Below are positions 55,648 to 64,000 of a stretch of DNA of 64,000 nt, piece by piece (position 1 is the first letter of the stretch; the number at the start of each line of letters is the position of its first letter). Under the pieces are notes generated by a model that worked only from the letters and a program-made list of their open reading frames with translations, was not told where the DNA came from and did no database searches. Source of the stretch: Methanococcoides methylutens (GTDB taxonomy: Archaea; Halobacteriota; Methanosarcinia; Methanosarcinales; Methanosarcinaceae); the NCBI RefSeq assembly GCF_000765475.1, contig NZ_JRHO01000013.1:62001-126000 (forward strand). Reading direction: 5' to 3'. Position numbers and translations under genes: made by a program.

Positions 55648-57527
55648 TGTAGTACCTCCCTGAGGTCAATAGCATCCGACGGACAGACCTGTGCACACAG
55701 GCTGCAACCGGTGCAGTTGTCCTGTATTTGCGGTATTCCTGATGACATCGAGAAGATGGCAGGGCAGCCAAGCTGTGAGACGCAGAAGTTGCAACCTGTA
55801 CATTTCTCTTCATCGATCACGTATTGTCCTGTTGCTTTTGTGATACCCACGCATTTTCCTTTGAAGACCACAGCAGAGGGACCTTCATACTCTATGGCCA
55901 TTTTTGCTGTCTCGATACATTTACCAAGGTCATCCGCCTCGATGGTTTCAACAAGGTCCACCCCACAGCTTCGGAGGACTTCGGCAATATCGATTGCCTT
56001 TGTAGGATTACCCATGGCGGTCAGTCCGATCCCCGGATGTGGCTGATGTCCTGTCATGGCAGTGGTTCGGTTGTCAAGGACTGCCAGTGTGATGTCAGCA
56101 TTATTGTAAACGGCGCTGATCATTGCAGCGATTCCGGAATGGAAGAAAGTGGAATCTCCGATGAAGGCTACCTGTTTAGCATAATTTCCCTCCTGATATT
56201 GCTGTGTGTGGGAAAGGCCTGCTGCCATGCTGATTCCTGCTCCCATGCAGAGGCAAGTGTCCACCATGTTGAGCGGCTGGGCGTTTCCGAGGGTGTAGCA
56301 ACCGATATCACCTGAGAATACGGTTCCTTTTCCGTTCTCTTTCTTCAGTTTCGCTGCTGCTTTCTTGAAAGCATAGAAGACAGTTCGGTGCATGCATCCG
56401 GCACAGAATGTGGGTGGCCTTACAGGAAGCGAAGGGATATTCTCCCTTGCGACTACAGGTGTTGAATGTGTCAGGAGAGGAACTTCTGCATTCATGGACT
56501 GAAGGGAGCTGTTCACTCCTTCGATCACGACATCTACATCATATTCTCCGCTTACAGGGAAGTGGCCGTTCTTCTTTCCATATACGTTCACATCGAGATG
56601 ATGTCTGCCTATCAGTTGCAGGAACTGCTCCTCGAGGTATGGGTCAAGCTCTTCGATGACTATAAGGTCTGTAATGTCGCTGAGGAACTCAAGAGCTGCT
56701 TTTTCAGGGAAGGGATGGACGGTTGCGAGCTTGAAATGCGAGAAAGTTCCTGTTTGCTTATTAGTGGCCTCATTAGTGTACAGGGAGGAAACACCGGAGG
56801 ATGCAATGCCTATTTTGCTGTTCCCTTTTGATATTGAGTTGAATGTATTTTCACTGAAATGATCTGAGAAACGGTCAGATATCCTGATTTGAAGATCTTC
56901 AAGCCAGGGGTGTCTTTGTGCTGTCAGTTTTGGGAATATGGTCCAGCGTGGTTCCTTTACGTAGCCTTCGATGTCACGACCGGCCGGTTCGATGTCTTCT
57001 GTAACTACGTCAGCACAGCCATGGGAGACACGGGTGGTGGTCCTGAGTATTACAGGGATCTCCATTTCATGGGACAGCCTGAAGGCCAGTTTTGCCATGT
57101 CATAGGCTTCCTGTGGTGTGGATGGGTCAAGAACCGGAATGTTCGAGAAGTGCCCAAAAGCTCTTGTGTCCTGTTCGGTCTGGGAGGAATGTGGTCCGGG
57201 GTCATCGGATACAAGAATAACAAGGGAGCCTTTTACTCCTATGTAGGAGAGGCTCATGAGAGGGTCAGAGGCTACGTTGAGTCCGACCTGCTTCATGGTG
57301 ACCAGGGTATTGGCACCTGAGTAGGCGGCTCCGACTGCTGTTTCCAGTGCTACCTTCTCGTTTGTGGCCCATTCGGCATATATACCATATTTGCTCGCAT
57401 GAGAGGCGATGGTCTCCATTACTTCAGTGGAAGGTGTCCCCGGATAGCCGCTTGCTACCTGAAGGCCAGCCTTCATCGCCCCAAAGGCGATTGCTTCGTT
57501 GCCCATTAATATACGTTTACTGGTCAA
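55644..57527 (-). CDS. iorA: Indolepyruvate ferredoxin oxidoreductase, alpha subunit
   Basis: A 627-residue TPP enzyme. The pyrimidine half has VASGYPGTPSTEV and TNEKVALETAVGAAYSG. The pyrophosphate half has FCAGCMHRTVFYA, FSGDIGCYTLGNAQP and IGDSTFFHSGIAAM...LDNRTTAMTG. The C-terminus carries CTGCNFCVSQLGCP and CTGCSLCAQVCP for two 4Fe-4S clusters (the first slightly atypical). TTG at 57527 is preferred because AGAGGA lies 6 bases before it; ATG at 57533 touches that site directly. First gene of iorA-iorB-paaK. Confidence 0.92.
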   Translation of the reverse strand: MTSKRILMGNEAIAFGAMKAGLQVASGYPGTPSTEVMETIASHASKYGIYAEWATNEKVALETAVGAAYSGANTLVTMKQVGLNVASDPLMSLSYIGVKGSLVILVSDDPGPHSSQTEQDTRAFGHFSNIPVLDPSTPQEAYDMAKLAFRLSHEMEIPVILRTTTRVSHGCADVVTEDIEPAGRDIEGYVKEPRWTIFPKLTAQRHPWLEDLQIRISDRFSDHFSENTFNSISKGNSKIGIASSGVSSLYTNEATNKQTGTFSHFKLATVHPFPEKAALEFLSDITDLIVIEELDPYLEEQFLQLIGRHHLDVNVYGKKNGHFPVSGEYDVDVVIEGVNSSLQSMNAEVPLLTHSTPVVARENIPSLPVRPPTFCAGCMHRTVFYAFKKAAAKLKKENGKGTVFSGDIGCYTLGNAQPLNMVDTCLCMGAGISMAAGLSHTQQYQEGNYAKQVAFIGDSTFFHSGIAAMISAVYNNADITLAVLDNRTTAMTGHQPHPGIGLTAMGNPTKAIDIAEVLRSCGVDLVETIEADDLGKCIETAKMAIEYEGPSAVVFKGKCVGITKATGQYVIDEEKCTGCNFCVSQLGCPAIFSMSSGIPQIQDNCTGCSLCAQVCPSDAIDLREVLQ

Positions 57528-57860
57528 TATCATTCCTCTTGAATGGATAAGTAGTAAAAGAAAATCAAATTATACAGCAGATCATGCCCGGAACATGAAT
57601 TATTGCACATATTCATACACTGATGCTGGTCTATGCACTTGTTTGATACAATATAAATATTTTGCCATTTCTTTTTTTGTTTTGCCAGAAAATATGTTAG
57701 TAAACTAATCCAAGCTCACTATTTCTTCAATGAAAGTACGAAGTGTGAAATACTTTTAGAATGGCTCTGGCATTGGGAACAAACAAAAATGTTTTTAATC
57801 TATAATGTACTATTCCGTGCATCATAGTACATAGTAGTCCAACAAAGAGGAGGGCAGGAA
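57528..57860. other. Divergent promoter region of ior and symporter 3
   Basis: About 330 bp without a supported gene. Near 57805-57835 short repeats of ATAGTACATAGTA and ATGTACTATT occur, close to where the symporter transcript would start; they might be operator half-sites. Confidence 0.4.
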
Positions 57861-57935
57861 TTGGTATTGAAACACAACACATTAAAAATAACCACTACTA
57901 AGAATGAAAAACAGAATGGGGAGATGAGCTCCTGA
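57861..57935 (+). CDS. 24-residue leader ORF before the symporter cassette
   Basis: A TTG codon 6 bases after GAGGAGGG opens a 24-residue frame (MVLKHNTLKITTTKN...) that ends TGA at 57933-57935. The stop overlaps the ATG of the next small gene (TGATG). The ribosome binding site is far stronger than any for the downstream ATG, so this looks like a translated leader. No similarity recognised. Confidence 0.5.
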   Translation: MVLKHNTLKITTTKNEKQNGEMSS

Positions 57936-58024
57936 TGCCTCTGCCTTACATTTACCTGATGATCGCCGTCATGATCATGCTGGTCACAACATTCTTTTTC
58001 GTATTGAGGCAAGACCATGATTAA
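57935..58024 (+). CDS. 29-residue membrane microprotein of symporter 3
   Basis: A single hydrophobic helix, MPLPYIYLMIAVMIMLVTTF and FFVLRQ, with a charged end, DHD. It overlaps the leader stop at its start and the symporter ATG at its end (ATGATTAA). The place and design match the accessory peptides of symporters 1 and 2 but the sequence is unrelated. Its role is inferred from position. Confidence 0.7.
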   Translation: MPLPYIYLMIAVMIMLVTTFFFVLRQDHD

Positions 58025-59429
58025 TCTGGTTCTTCTGGTTGTATATATACTTGGGATACTTTTACTTTCCCTGAAGCTCAGGCAGGGAACCTTTTCAGGA
58101 TTTGTGGTCTCGGACAGGAATGTTATGCATCCTGCGGTAATAGGCATCGCCTATATGGCTGCTTACTTTAGTGCTGCCTCTTTCCTCGGGGGCGGAGGTT
58201 ACGGTCTCATTGCCGGACTTCCATGGGTTATCTGGGGTGTATTCTTCCATGTAGCATTTGCCTGCCTGGCATTCATCATTGCACCGAAGATATGGATGTT
58301 CTCCCAGAAGTACGATGCCAAGACCATACCCCAGCTACTGGAACGCAGGTACGATTCACAGAGAGGCAAGATATTGCTTGCAGGGATCATGCTGTTGATG
58401 TACACAATATATCTGGTTGCCATTTTCAAGGGCTGTGCCAACCTTTTCCAGGGACTGCTTGGAGTAACATATGTCCAGGGTCTCCTCATAGCTGTTGCTA
58501 TCGTGGCACTCTATTATGTGATAGGAGGACTGCCTGCTATCATCTGGATAAGCTTTTTGCAAGGTTTGATCATGCTTGTGGGAGCAGTGCTGCTTTATAC
58601 AGGTCTTATTTCAAGTGGAGGAGGCATGGCAATATGGGATATGGTCCCGGCCGACATCCTGAGTATGACAGGTGCAGCAGTACCATGGCAAAAGACCTTC
58701 GGAATGGCGTTTGCCATCAGTCTCGGACTTCTGGCATTACCCGATCTGTTGATCATGCTGTTCTCTGCAAAGGATAAGAGAGTAGTACGTTTTGCAGGTA
58801 TCTATGGTCCAATATCCATTACTATTTATGCAATATGCATTTTTTCCCTGGGCGTCATGGTTCACGGGGTATTCAGCCCGGAGCAACTGGCTCCTTTCAT
58901 GAAAAACCCGGATGGTCTGATACCGTTTCTGGCTACATCACTGCTTCCCCGTGGATTTGATAGTATCGTCCTGCTGGCCGCCATCTCCGCTGCTATGTCA
59001 ACCATGAGTGCCATTGTGCTGGTCACAACAACAGCCCTTACTTCGGATATCCTGAGGTACCTGCGTCCGGCTATACCCGATGACAAAGTGCTTTGCATGA
59101 CAAGAATAGTAGGGGTGATGATCATCATAGTTTCGGCATTCTTCGCAATGGATGTGCCACAGATGATAGTACCTCTGGTGTCTGTAAGCATGGGCGTGAT
59201 TGCTTGCTGTGTCTTCATACCACTTATTTTTGGACTTTACTGGGACCGTGGTACTTCAACCGGATTTGTTGCCAGCCTTGTGGCAAGCTTCGGTTCTGTG
59301 GTGCTGTGGCAGTTCCTTGGCAATCCCCTCATCCATCCTGTGTTCATCGGTTTGATATGTGGTACCGTGGCATACCTGGGAGGAAGTCTGGCAAGTCCCC
59401 GTCCGACCCCTATGGTGGAAATGGAATGA
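58017..59429 (+). CDS. Sodium:solute symporter, third member
   Basis: A 470-residue SSS transporter with about 13 helices, shorter and more distant than copies 1 and 2. It has GIAYMAAYFSAASFLGGGGYG after helix 1 (without its last residue), YYVIGGLPAIIWISFLQGLI and AAISAAMSTMSAIVLVTTTAL, typical of the pantothenate/proline branch. It begins inside the microprotein stop. A clear hairpin terminator follows. Substrate not determinable. Confidence 0.87.
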   Translation: MINLVLLVVYILGILLLSLKLRQGTFSGFVVSDRNVMHPAVIGIAYMAAYFSAASFLGGGGYGLIAGLPWVIWGVFFHVAFACLAFIIAPKIWMFSQKYDAKTIPQLLERRYDSQRGKILLAGIMLLMYTIYLVAIFKGCANLFQGLLGVTYVQGLLIAVAIVALYYVIGGLPAIIWISFLQGLIMLVGAVLLYTGLISSGGGMAIWDMVPADILSMTGAAVPWQKTFGMAFAISLGLLALPDLLIMLFSAKDKRVVRFAGIYGPISITIYAICIFSLGVMVHGVFSPEQLAPFMKNPDGLIPFLATSLLPRGFDSIVLLAAISAAMSTMSAIVLVTTTALTSDILRYLRPAIPDDKVLCMTRIVGVMIIIVSAFFAMDVPQMIVPLVSVSMGVIACCVFIPLIFGLYWDRGTSTGFVASLVASFGSVVLWQFLGNPLIHPVFIGLICGTVAYLGGSLASPRPTPMVEME

Positions 59430-59468
59430 TAGATAGGGTTATGGATAAGGTGTTCGATTCTTGACCCT

Positions 59469-59492
59469 GTGCTGAAAATAAACCTTCAGCAC
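59469..59492 (+). terminator. Terminator of the third symporter gene
   Basis: GTGCTGAA and TTCAGCAC form an 8-bp perfect stem with an 8-base loop, followed by CATTTCTTTTTCATTT. Confidence 0.7.
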
Positions 59493-59675
59493 CATTTCTT
59501 TTTCATTTATGCATTTATCCTGCTTGCAAACAGTTTATCTTTGATTAACATTCCCATGCTGGTTAATTTTACATGTCCTGCATGCAGTAGCATCTTTTGA
59601 TGAATCTCTATTTGGGACCACTTCATGAAAACTGATTTATTGAATAGGTCTTAATTAAATAAAAGGTGTTCAAAA

Positions 59676-60032
59676 TTGAAGAATGTGATCAACAAGAGCT
59701 TCGAAATTAAGGATTACGCCATCGATGATTCACAGATCAACGGGTTCTGGATGACATTGCTGGACAAGGAAACTCTAACAACTGAAATAATCTATAGTCC
59801 GGAAAAGGCTGGGACCTTTAATTCAGCCGAAGCAAAAAGGATGATAAAAGAGATTACCAGAAAATGTGATGGTTTCAGCTCATTGCTTCCGGAGAACATT
59901 AATTGTGAGGTCATTTTCAAAGACCTTGATGACCTGACATATATTGCAGATGAAGGCAACTTTGAAGTAGAATACAGGGAAATGGATGAGATAAGGGTTG
60001 TTTATAAGTTCCATGTTCAATATCACATTTGA
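59676..60032 (+). CDS. 118-residue protein of unknown function
   Basis: A soluble, acidic alpha/beta protein starting at TTG 59676, 7 bases after AAAAGGTG. It contains SFEIKDYAIDDSQINGFWMT and a C-terminal strand-rich part, ADEGNFEVEYREMDEIRVVY. No family recognised. It is a single gene. Confidence 0.6.
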   Translation: MKNVINKSFEIKDYAIDDSQINGFWMTLLDKETLTTEIIYSPEKAGTFNSAEAKRMIKEITRKCDGFSSLLPENINCEVIFKDLDDLTYIADEGNFEVEYREMDEIRVVYKFHVQYHI

Positions 60033-60158
60033 TCTTTTCAAAGTTTACTTTTTTTAAAAATGAGATGTTAGGTCCCGCTGGCGTCCTGGTTAGGTGGTTT
60101 GCTGATCGAAAGCCTGTTGGAGATCGTTTTTGTTATGTGATTATTACAGGGGCAAAAT

Positions 60159-60614
60159 ATGAATCAAAAAAGCTGGAGAATACGAAAAGCTATTGTTGAC
60201 GATGCAAAGGGTCTCAAAAAATGTATGGATCTGGCTTACACGAAGTATCTGGATAGACTAAAAGGGGAACGACTGCCGCCCATGGACGTTGATTATGAAG
60301 ATGAGATCACCTATTTTCCTGTCTGGGTTGCAGAATCTGATAAAGAGATAGTAGGTGGCTTGATCTTAATGTTCGAAGATGATTATACTACGATAGCAAA
60401 TGTGGCAGTACGTCCTGATTTCCAGGGAACTGGTATTGGTCGGGGGCTAATGGATCTCGCTGAATCAGAAGCTAAACGCAGAGGCTATCTGGAATTACGT
60501 TTAGCAACTCATGTATTATTGACCGAGAATATTTCTTTTTACCATCATTTAGGCTGGTCAGAGATCGACCGTGATGATACCCGTGTTTACATGAGAAAAA
60601 CGATCGATGTTTAA
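60159..60614 (+). CDS. GNAT-family N-acetyltransferase
   Basis: A 151-residue acetyltransferase. The acetyl-CoA loop reads VRPDFQGTGIGRGLMDLAE (about residues 88-106), and SFYHHLGWSEIDRDDTRVYMRK closes the fold (shown here without its context). GGGGC precedes the ATG. Small-molecule or amino-acid N-acetylation is likely; the substrate is unknown. Confidence 0.82.
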   Translation: MNQKSWRIRKAIVDDAKGLKKCMDLAYTKYLDRLKGERLPPMDVDYEDEITYFPVWVAESDKEIVGGLILMFEDDYTTIANVAVRPDFQGTGIGRGLMDLAESEAKRRGYLELRLATHVLLTENISFYHHLGWSEIDRDDTRVYMRKTIDV

Positions 60615-60659
60615 TGATCTAGTTAGTGGCCGTTTTTCATTATTTATGCTTCTGCCATT

Positions 60660-61043
60660 TCACCAGTTTATCATTAGATGGATAGTGAGTACTGCCTGAA
60701 TCAGGGATACGATCAGGGTTGACACAAGAATGAACAATGAGATGGGGATTTTGAATTCATCTCTTCCTTTCCTGATAAAATACATGTGGGCTGTAAAGGC
60801 AAAAATGCCAGCAAAACTCAAGACAAGTGAAAATACCAATCCAGTGAAGGATTGCTGAAAGACTAAAACAAGTCCATATAAGACAAAAAATATCAAAGGA
60901 ATATGTATCAGAAGAAATCCAGTGATGCTACCTGGTAATTTGAATAGTTCCCATTCTTTCCAGTAGGCAGAGTCGATCTCGTGGTTGATCAATAGAATTG
61001 AATTGACCAGATAGACCCAGAATAAAATTTCGGCCGTAATCAT
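60660..61043 (-). CDS. Small four-helix membrane protein (DUF6713-like)
   Basis: A 127-residue protein with four predicted helices. The conserved stretch NHEIDSAYWKEWELFKLPG after helix 1 resembles DUF6713/HXXEE-type membrane proteins. Glu and His in that loop may bind metal. It is convergent with the acetyltransferase gene. Function unknown. Confidence 0.65.
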   Translation of the reverse strand: MITAEILFWVYLVNSILLINHEIDSAYWKEWELFKLPGSITGFLLIHIPLIFFVLYGLVLVFQQSFTGLVFSLVLSFAGIFAFTAHMYFIRKGRDEFKIPISLFILVSTLIVSLIQAVLTIHLMINW

Positions 61044-61212
61044 TACATCACCTCTGTTAGGTAATTATATATTTATTTTAATCTTTGTTAATAGCTCCTG
61101 TCAGATCGATTCTGAACAAACGTAGGGAAGGTCTGTATTTCGGCAAAGCTGGGCACATCCAAAAAAATTAAATGATTCTTCATCCCCGCTTTAAATGGGG
61201 ATGCGGTATTAG

Positions 61213-61464
61213 ATGGAAGAAAAGCATGAACATTTTAATTTAAACAGAAAGACCACAGTAATTGTGGGAGCATTAATCCTAATTGCGTATGGAGTGCTGG
61301 GTTCTTTCTTTTTAGAATCATTGATAATTGTAATACTCATTGAGTTGATTAGTGGCGCTGCAATTGTTGGTATGGCAGTTTTGATGTTTTCGATCTTAAA
61401 ACCACACAACAAAAATCGAAGTCTTGGGTACGTTGCATTGCATGAAGTGCAACGACAAGCGTGA
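61213..61464 (+). pseudogene. N-terminal fragment of a DUF4386-like membrane protein
   Basis: An 83-codon frame with two helices and FSILKPHNKNRSLGYVALHE, which resembles the second-helix boundary of DUF4386 proteins (usually over 200 residues). The product then ends abruptly in VQRQA. GGGGATG precedes the ATG. It is probably a truncated gene, though a short functional form is possible. Confidence 0.5.
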
Positions 61465-61551
61465 TAACCCGCTATCTTTTCAAAGAATAGCTGCAGATAT
61501 ATGGGGGAATAACTTCTGATCAGATAGATCTGTCAAATCATATAGAACAGA

Positions 61552-63195
61552 TCAACAGGATATGTTTTCAGGATCAGTTGGCATGCTAAATCCAAATGTA
61601 CTTCCTTTTCCAAGTTCACTCTTGACCCAGACCTCACCACCATGCATTTCAACAAATTTCTTAACAAGAGCAAGGCCAAGTCCTGTACCGCCATATTCTC
61701 TTGAGTTTGAAGAATCCACCTGGAAGAACGGCTTGAACAGTTTTTCCTGATTCTCTTGTGAAATACCTATACCAATATCCTTTACGAAGATATTAACAGA
61801 ACTATCAGATATTTTACCACCAATGGTCACTGCCCCTCCCTGATCTGTGAACTTGATGGAGTTGTTCACAAGGTTGTAAAGGACCTGCTTGAATTTGATC
61901 ATGTCTGCTTTTATGGTAGGCATTTCAATGTCGATGTTAAATGTCAGATCGATCCCTTTCTTTTTTGAAAGAGGTATCATCAATGCTCCTACTTCATCAA
62001 TAGCATCGGATACAGTGAATTCATTAACACGAAGTTCCATCTCACCGGTTTCAATATTTGAGAAATCCAAAAGATCATTGATCAGTTCCAGCAGATGATT
62101 TCCATTTCTAAGAACTTTAGATATGTATTTCTTCTGCTCTTCATTCAAAGAGCCGTAATCTTCACTGCAAAGTAGATCGGAGAATCCGATGATCATAGTA
62201 AGGGGAGTTCTTAGCTCATGGCTCATATTAGAGATGAATTCGGTCTTGGCCATGTTGGCAGATTCCGCAGCAACTTTTGCACGGAGCATTGCTTCTTCTG
62301 CTTGCTTGCGCTCGGTAATATCTTGGACAATTCCCTGGAAGTGAGTTGCTTTTCCTTCCCCGTTCCTCAAAATAAAGGTCTTCTCATTTACCCACAATAA
62401 ATTTCCATCTTTTGTTATCAAACGATATTCTGAGTTATAGTTGTCACTTCCCTCCTTACACTTTCCTTTAAGTGTATCCTTTACCATTTGATAATCATCG
62501 GGATGGACCAGATCTCCATAATTAATTCGCCCAAGTACGAAATCCTCGGCTGAATAACCAAGCTTTAAAACATTCTCTGAAGCATAATCTGCAGGCCAGA
62601 GATCCTCTGCCCTCCATAAGAATGCCATTGTAGAGCTATTGTTTATGATGCCTTCCAGAGCTTTTTGTTTCCGAATTGCTTCCTCAAAGGCAAGACAATT
62701 GTTCTTCTGCTCAGTAATATCGTCCACAGTCAGCAATACAAGTGGTTCATTATTTTGTCGTATCAGGGTCGTTGAAATCAAAAAATGAAGTGTTACAGAC
62801 TTATCATTGCTTACGATCTCCAATTCGCCTTCCTTTTTGTAAATGCTTTCACCGGTCTCAAAAGTGTGCATAACAGAGTTTCTTACAGTACATTCTGAGC
62901 ATTCTCTGTTCTTCCCACAACCTTCTAATTTGATCGAATTTACACAGCCGAAGAGTTCACCACCAAGAAGACCAATACTATCCTTTTTTTCGTTCCCTAA
63001 TGCAATAGTAGCAGTCCGATTGATGTATTCAACTTTCCCTTCCTGATTGACAAGGATCATAATCATAGGAATATCATCAAAAATAGGACTTAATATATCA
63101 GAATCTACAAATGATCCAGTGGAACTTTTACAAGATTCGTCGCCGCTAAACTCACGCTGAATTATGTTACTTCCATCCAGATTCGATCCCTCCAT
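61552..63195 (-). CDS. PAS-domain sensor histidine kinase
   Basis: A 547-residue soluble kinase. A first PAS domain (about residues 35-165) carries CGKNRECSEC, a possible metal or redox site. A second PAS/PAC (about 175-295) ends QGIVQDITERKQAEEA. The dimerisation helix has the phosphorylated His326 in SNMSHELRTPL. The ATPase domain shows NLVNNSIKFT, DIGIGIS and YGGTGLGLALVKKFVEMHGG. No membrane segments, so it senses a cytoplasmic signal. No response regulator is adjacent, so it is an orphan kinase; a neighbouring receptor-like lipoprotein is divergent. Confidence 0.9.
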   Translation of the reverse strand: MEGSNLDGSNIIQREFSGDESCKSSTGSFVDSDILSPIFDDIPMIMILVNQEGKVEYINRTATIALGNEKKDSIGLLGGELFGCVNSIKLEGCGKNRECSECTVRNSVMHTFETGESIYKKEGELEIVSNDKSVTLHFLISTTLIRQNNEPLVLLTVDDITEQKNNCLAFEEAIRKQKALEGIINNSSTMAFLWRAEDLWPADYASENVLKLGYSAEDFVLGRINYGDLVHPDDYQMVKDTLKGKCKEGSDNYNSEYRLITKDGNLLWVNEKTFILRNGEGKATHFQGIVQDITERKQAEEAMLRAKVAAESANMAKTEFISNMSHELRTPLTMIIGFSDLLCSEDYGSLNEEQKKYISKVLRNGNHLLELINDLLDFSNIETGEMELRVNEFTVSDAIDEVGALMIPLSKKKGIDLTFNIDIEMPTIKADMIKFKQVLYNLVNNSIKFTDQGGAVTIGGKISDSSVNIFVKDIGIGISQENQEKLFKPFFQVDSSNSREYGGTGLGLALVKKFVEMHGGEVWVKSELGKGSTFGFSMPTDPENISC

Positions 63196-63441
63196 ATTAC
63201 TTGTGTATGGTGTTGACTATGTTGTAGTATATAAAATATTCTATTGTTACATATATAAGAGTTTGAAAATGTAACAAATAATGTCTAAAAATTACCGAAT
63301 TTCTCCCTAACTTTGAGGGCTTATACAAAGACAAAAAATAGGTCATTTTAAAAACAAAATCCTGATCTCTGATCCTAAAACCAATAAATAAAAATCGAAA
63401 TATATAAATATGGACATTGTGTATGGGCTGAATGTGATTTT

Positions 63442-64000
63442 ATGAAAAGAACGGCGCTTTTTTTAATAAGTATACTACTTATGGCAACTTTCCTCTCAGG
63501 TTGTGTTGAATCGACCGGAGGAGCTACCAGTGAATCCGAGGATATAACCATTGGAGCACTTTTACCGCTTACAGGAGGTCTTTCCTCTATAGGAGAAGCA
63601 AGCCAGACAGCACTTGCAGTATCTGCAGATGACATCAACGGCTATTTCTCAGGACTTGGTTCCGGAAAGAACGTGAATGTAATTGTAAAGGATACCGAAA
63701 GTAATCCTGAGATGGCTCTGGAGCAGCTTAAAGAACTTGATGAAATGGGGATAACGCTAGTTATCGGTCCACAGTCAAGCAATGAAGCAGAAGCTGTCCT
63801 TGAATATGCAAACGAGAATGGTATTACCCTTCTGAGTACTGCATCAACAGCTCCATCTTTAGCTATTCCTGATGATAACCTGTTCAGGCTTGTGCCTGAT
63901 GACACTAACCAGGGAATGGTACTGGCTAGATTCATGCAGGAAGATGACATCAGTACTGTGATCCCTATGTACAGAAATGATGTTTGGGGTAATGGACTCT
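63442..64000 (+). CDS. ABC-type branched-chain amino acid-binding lipoprotein (5' part)
   Basis: The N-terminal 186 residues of a periplasmic-binding protein cut by the window end. A lipobox, TFLSGC (Cys about residue 21), follows the signal peptide. The mature start ITIGALLPLTGGLSSIGEAS and the segment LVIGPQSSNEAEAVL are typical of LivJ-like receptors. Transport or sensing is possible; the divergent kinase next door suggests sensing, but only as inference. Confidence 0.85.
   Translation, partial: MKRTALFLISILLMATFLSGCVESTGGATSESEDITIGALLPLTGGLSSIGEASQTALAVSADDINGYFSGLGSGKNVNVIVKDTESNPEMALEQLKELDEMGITLVIGPQSSNEAEAVLEYANENGITLLSTASTAPSLAIPDDNLFRLVPDDTNQGMVLARFMQEDDISTVIPMYRNDVWGNGL

Noticed and set aside
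60070-60110. GTCCTGGTTAGGTGG, resembling a tRNA D-arm
   Set aside because: No anticodon arm, T-arm or acceptor stem can be built around it.

Overview
The window reads as a chromosomal segment of a methanogenic archaeon of the Methanosarcinaceae (Methanolobus or Methanococcoides type). Evidence: archaeal information genes (NMD3, TFE, proteasome beta, aCPSF1), a methanogenesis-marker-11 gene, archaeal lipid geranylgeranyl reductase, TATA boxes and GGTG(A)-type ribosome binding sites, PGF-type C-terminal sorting tails, AT-rich intergenic DNA, and one methyltransferase gene interrupted only by an in-frame UAG, which this family can decode as pyrrolysine. This is inference from gene content; no rRNA or tRNA gene was found.

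Layout. 0-5 kb: a secreted, membrane-anchored CobN-like chelatase. 5.4-14 kb: lipid reductase, a methyltransferase, then a plus-strand block of NMD3, ATP-grasp enzyme, TFE, HD protein, proteasome beta and aCPSF1. 14-17.3 kb: HAD phosphatase, a 41-aa gene coupled to a ubiquitin-like modifier, a winged-helix regulator with a repeated operator, and a DUF2117 protein. 17.6-21.3 kb: two tandem sodium:solute symporters, each preceded by a microprotein overlapping the symporter start (TAATG). 21.6-28.1 kb: MobB-MoaE fusion, a secreted protein with a Cys-His-Asp peptidase-like region, RadC, a DHFR-like reductase and a LolA-like lipoprotein. 28.7-31.2 kb: marker protein 11 overlapped by a TPP enzyme.

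31.2-35.2 kb is a low-GC accessory stretch with two GNAT genes, two copies of the C-terminal part of Cas1 without the catalytic half, a YkgJ-type protein and an amidase tail. 35.2-43 kb: a DUF2341 surface protein, then a FecCD/BtuCD-like uptake cluster (permease, ATPase, UAG-containing methyltransferase, binding lipoprotein), followed by a decayed methyltransferase copy. 43.1-47.2 kb: complete pstSCAB-phoU. 47.5-50.6 kb: dihydroorotase, KaiC-like ATPase, DUF1614 protein. 50.9-52.6 kb: four very small genes, two zinc-ribbon-like. 53.3-57.5 kb: iorA-iorB-paaK for aryl acid/2-oxo acid interconversion. 57.9-59.4 kb: a third symporter with a leader ORF and a 29-aa membrane microprotein. 59.7-64 kb: small genes, a PAS histidine kinase, and the start of a periplasmic-binding lipoprotein.

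Most noteworthy: the single-UAG methyltransferase; two 3 x 20-bp tandem repeat blocks placed about 60-120 bp upstream of two start codons; duplicated Cas1 C-terminal ORFs that keep their frame; the symporter microprotein cassettes; and the ubiquitin-like modifier with its tiny co-translated partner.
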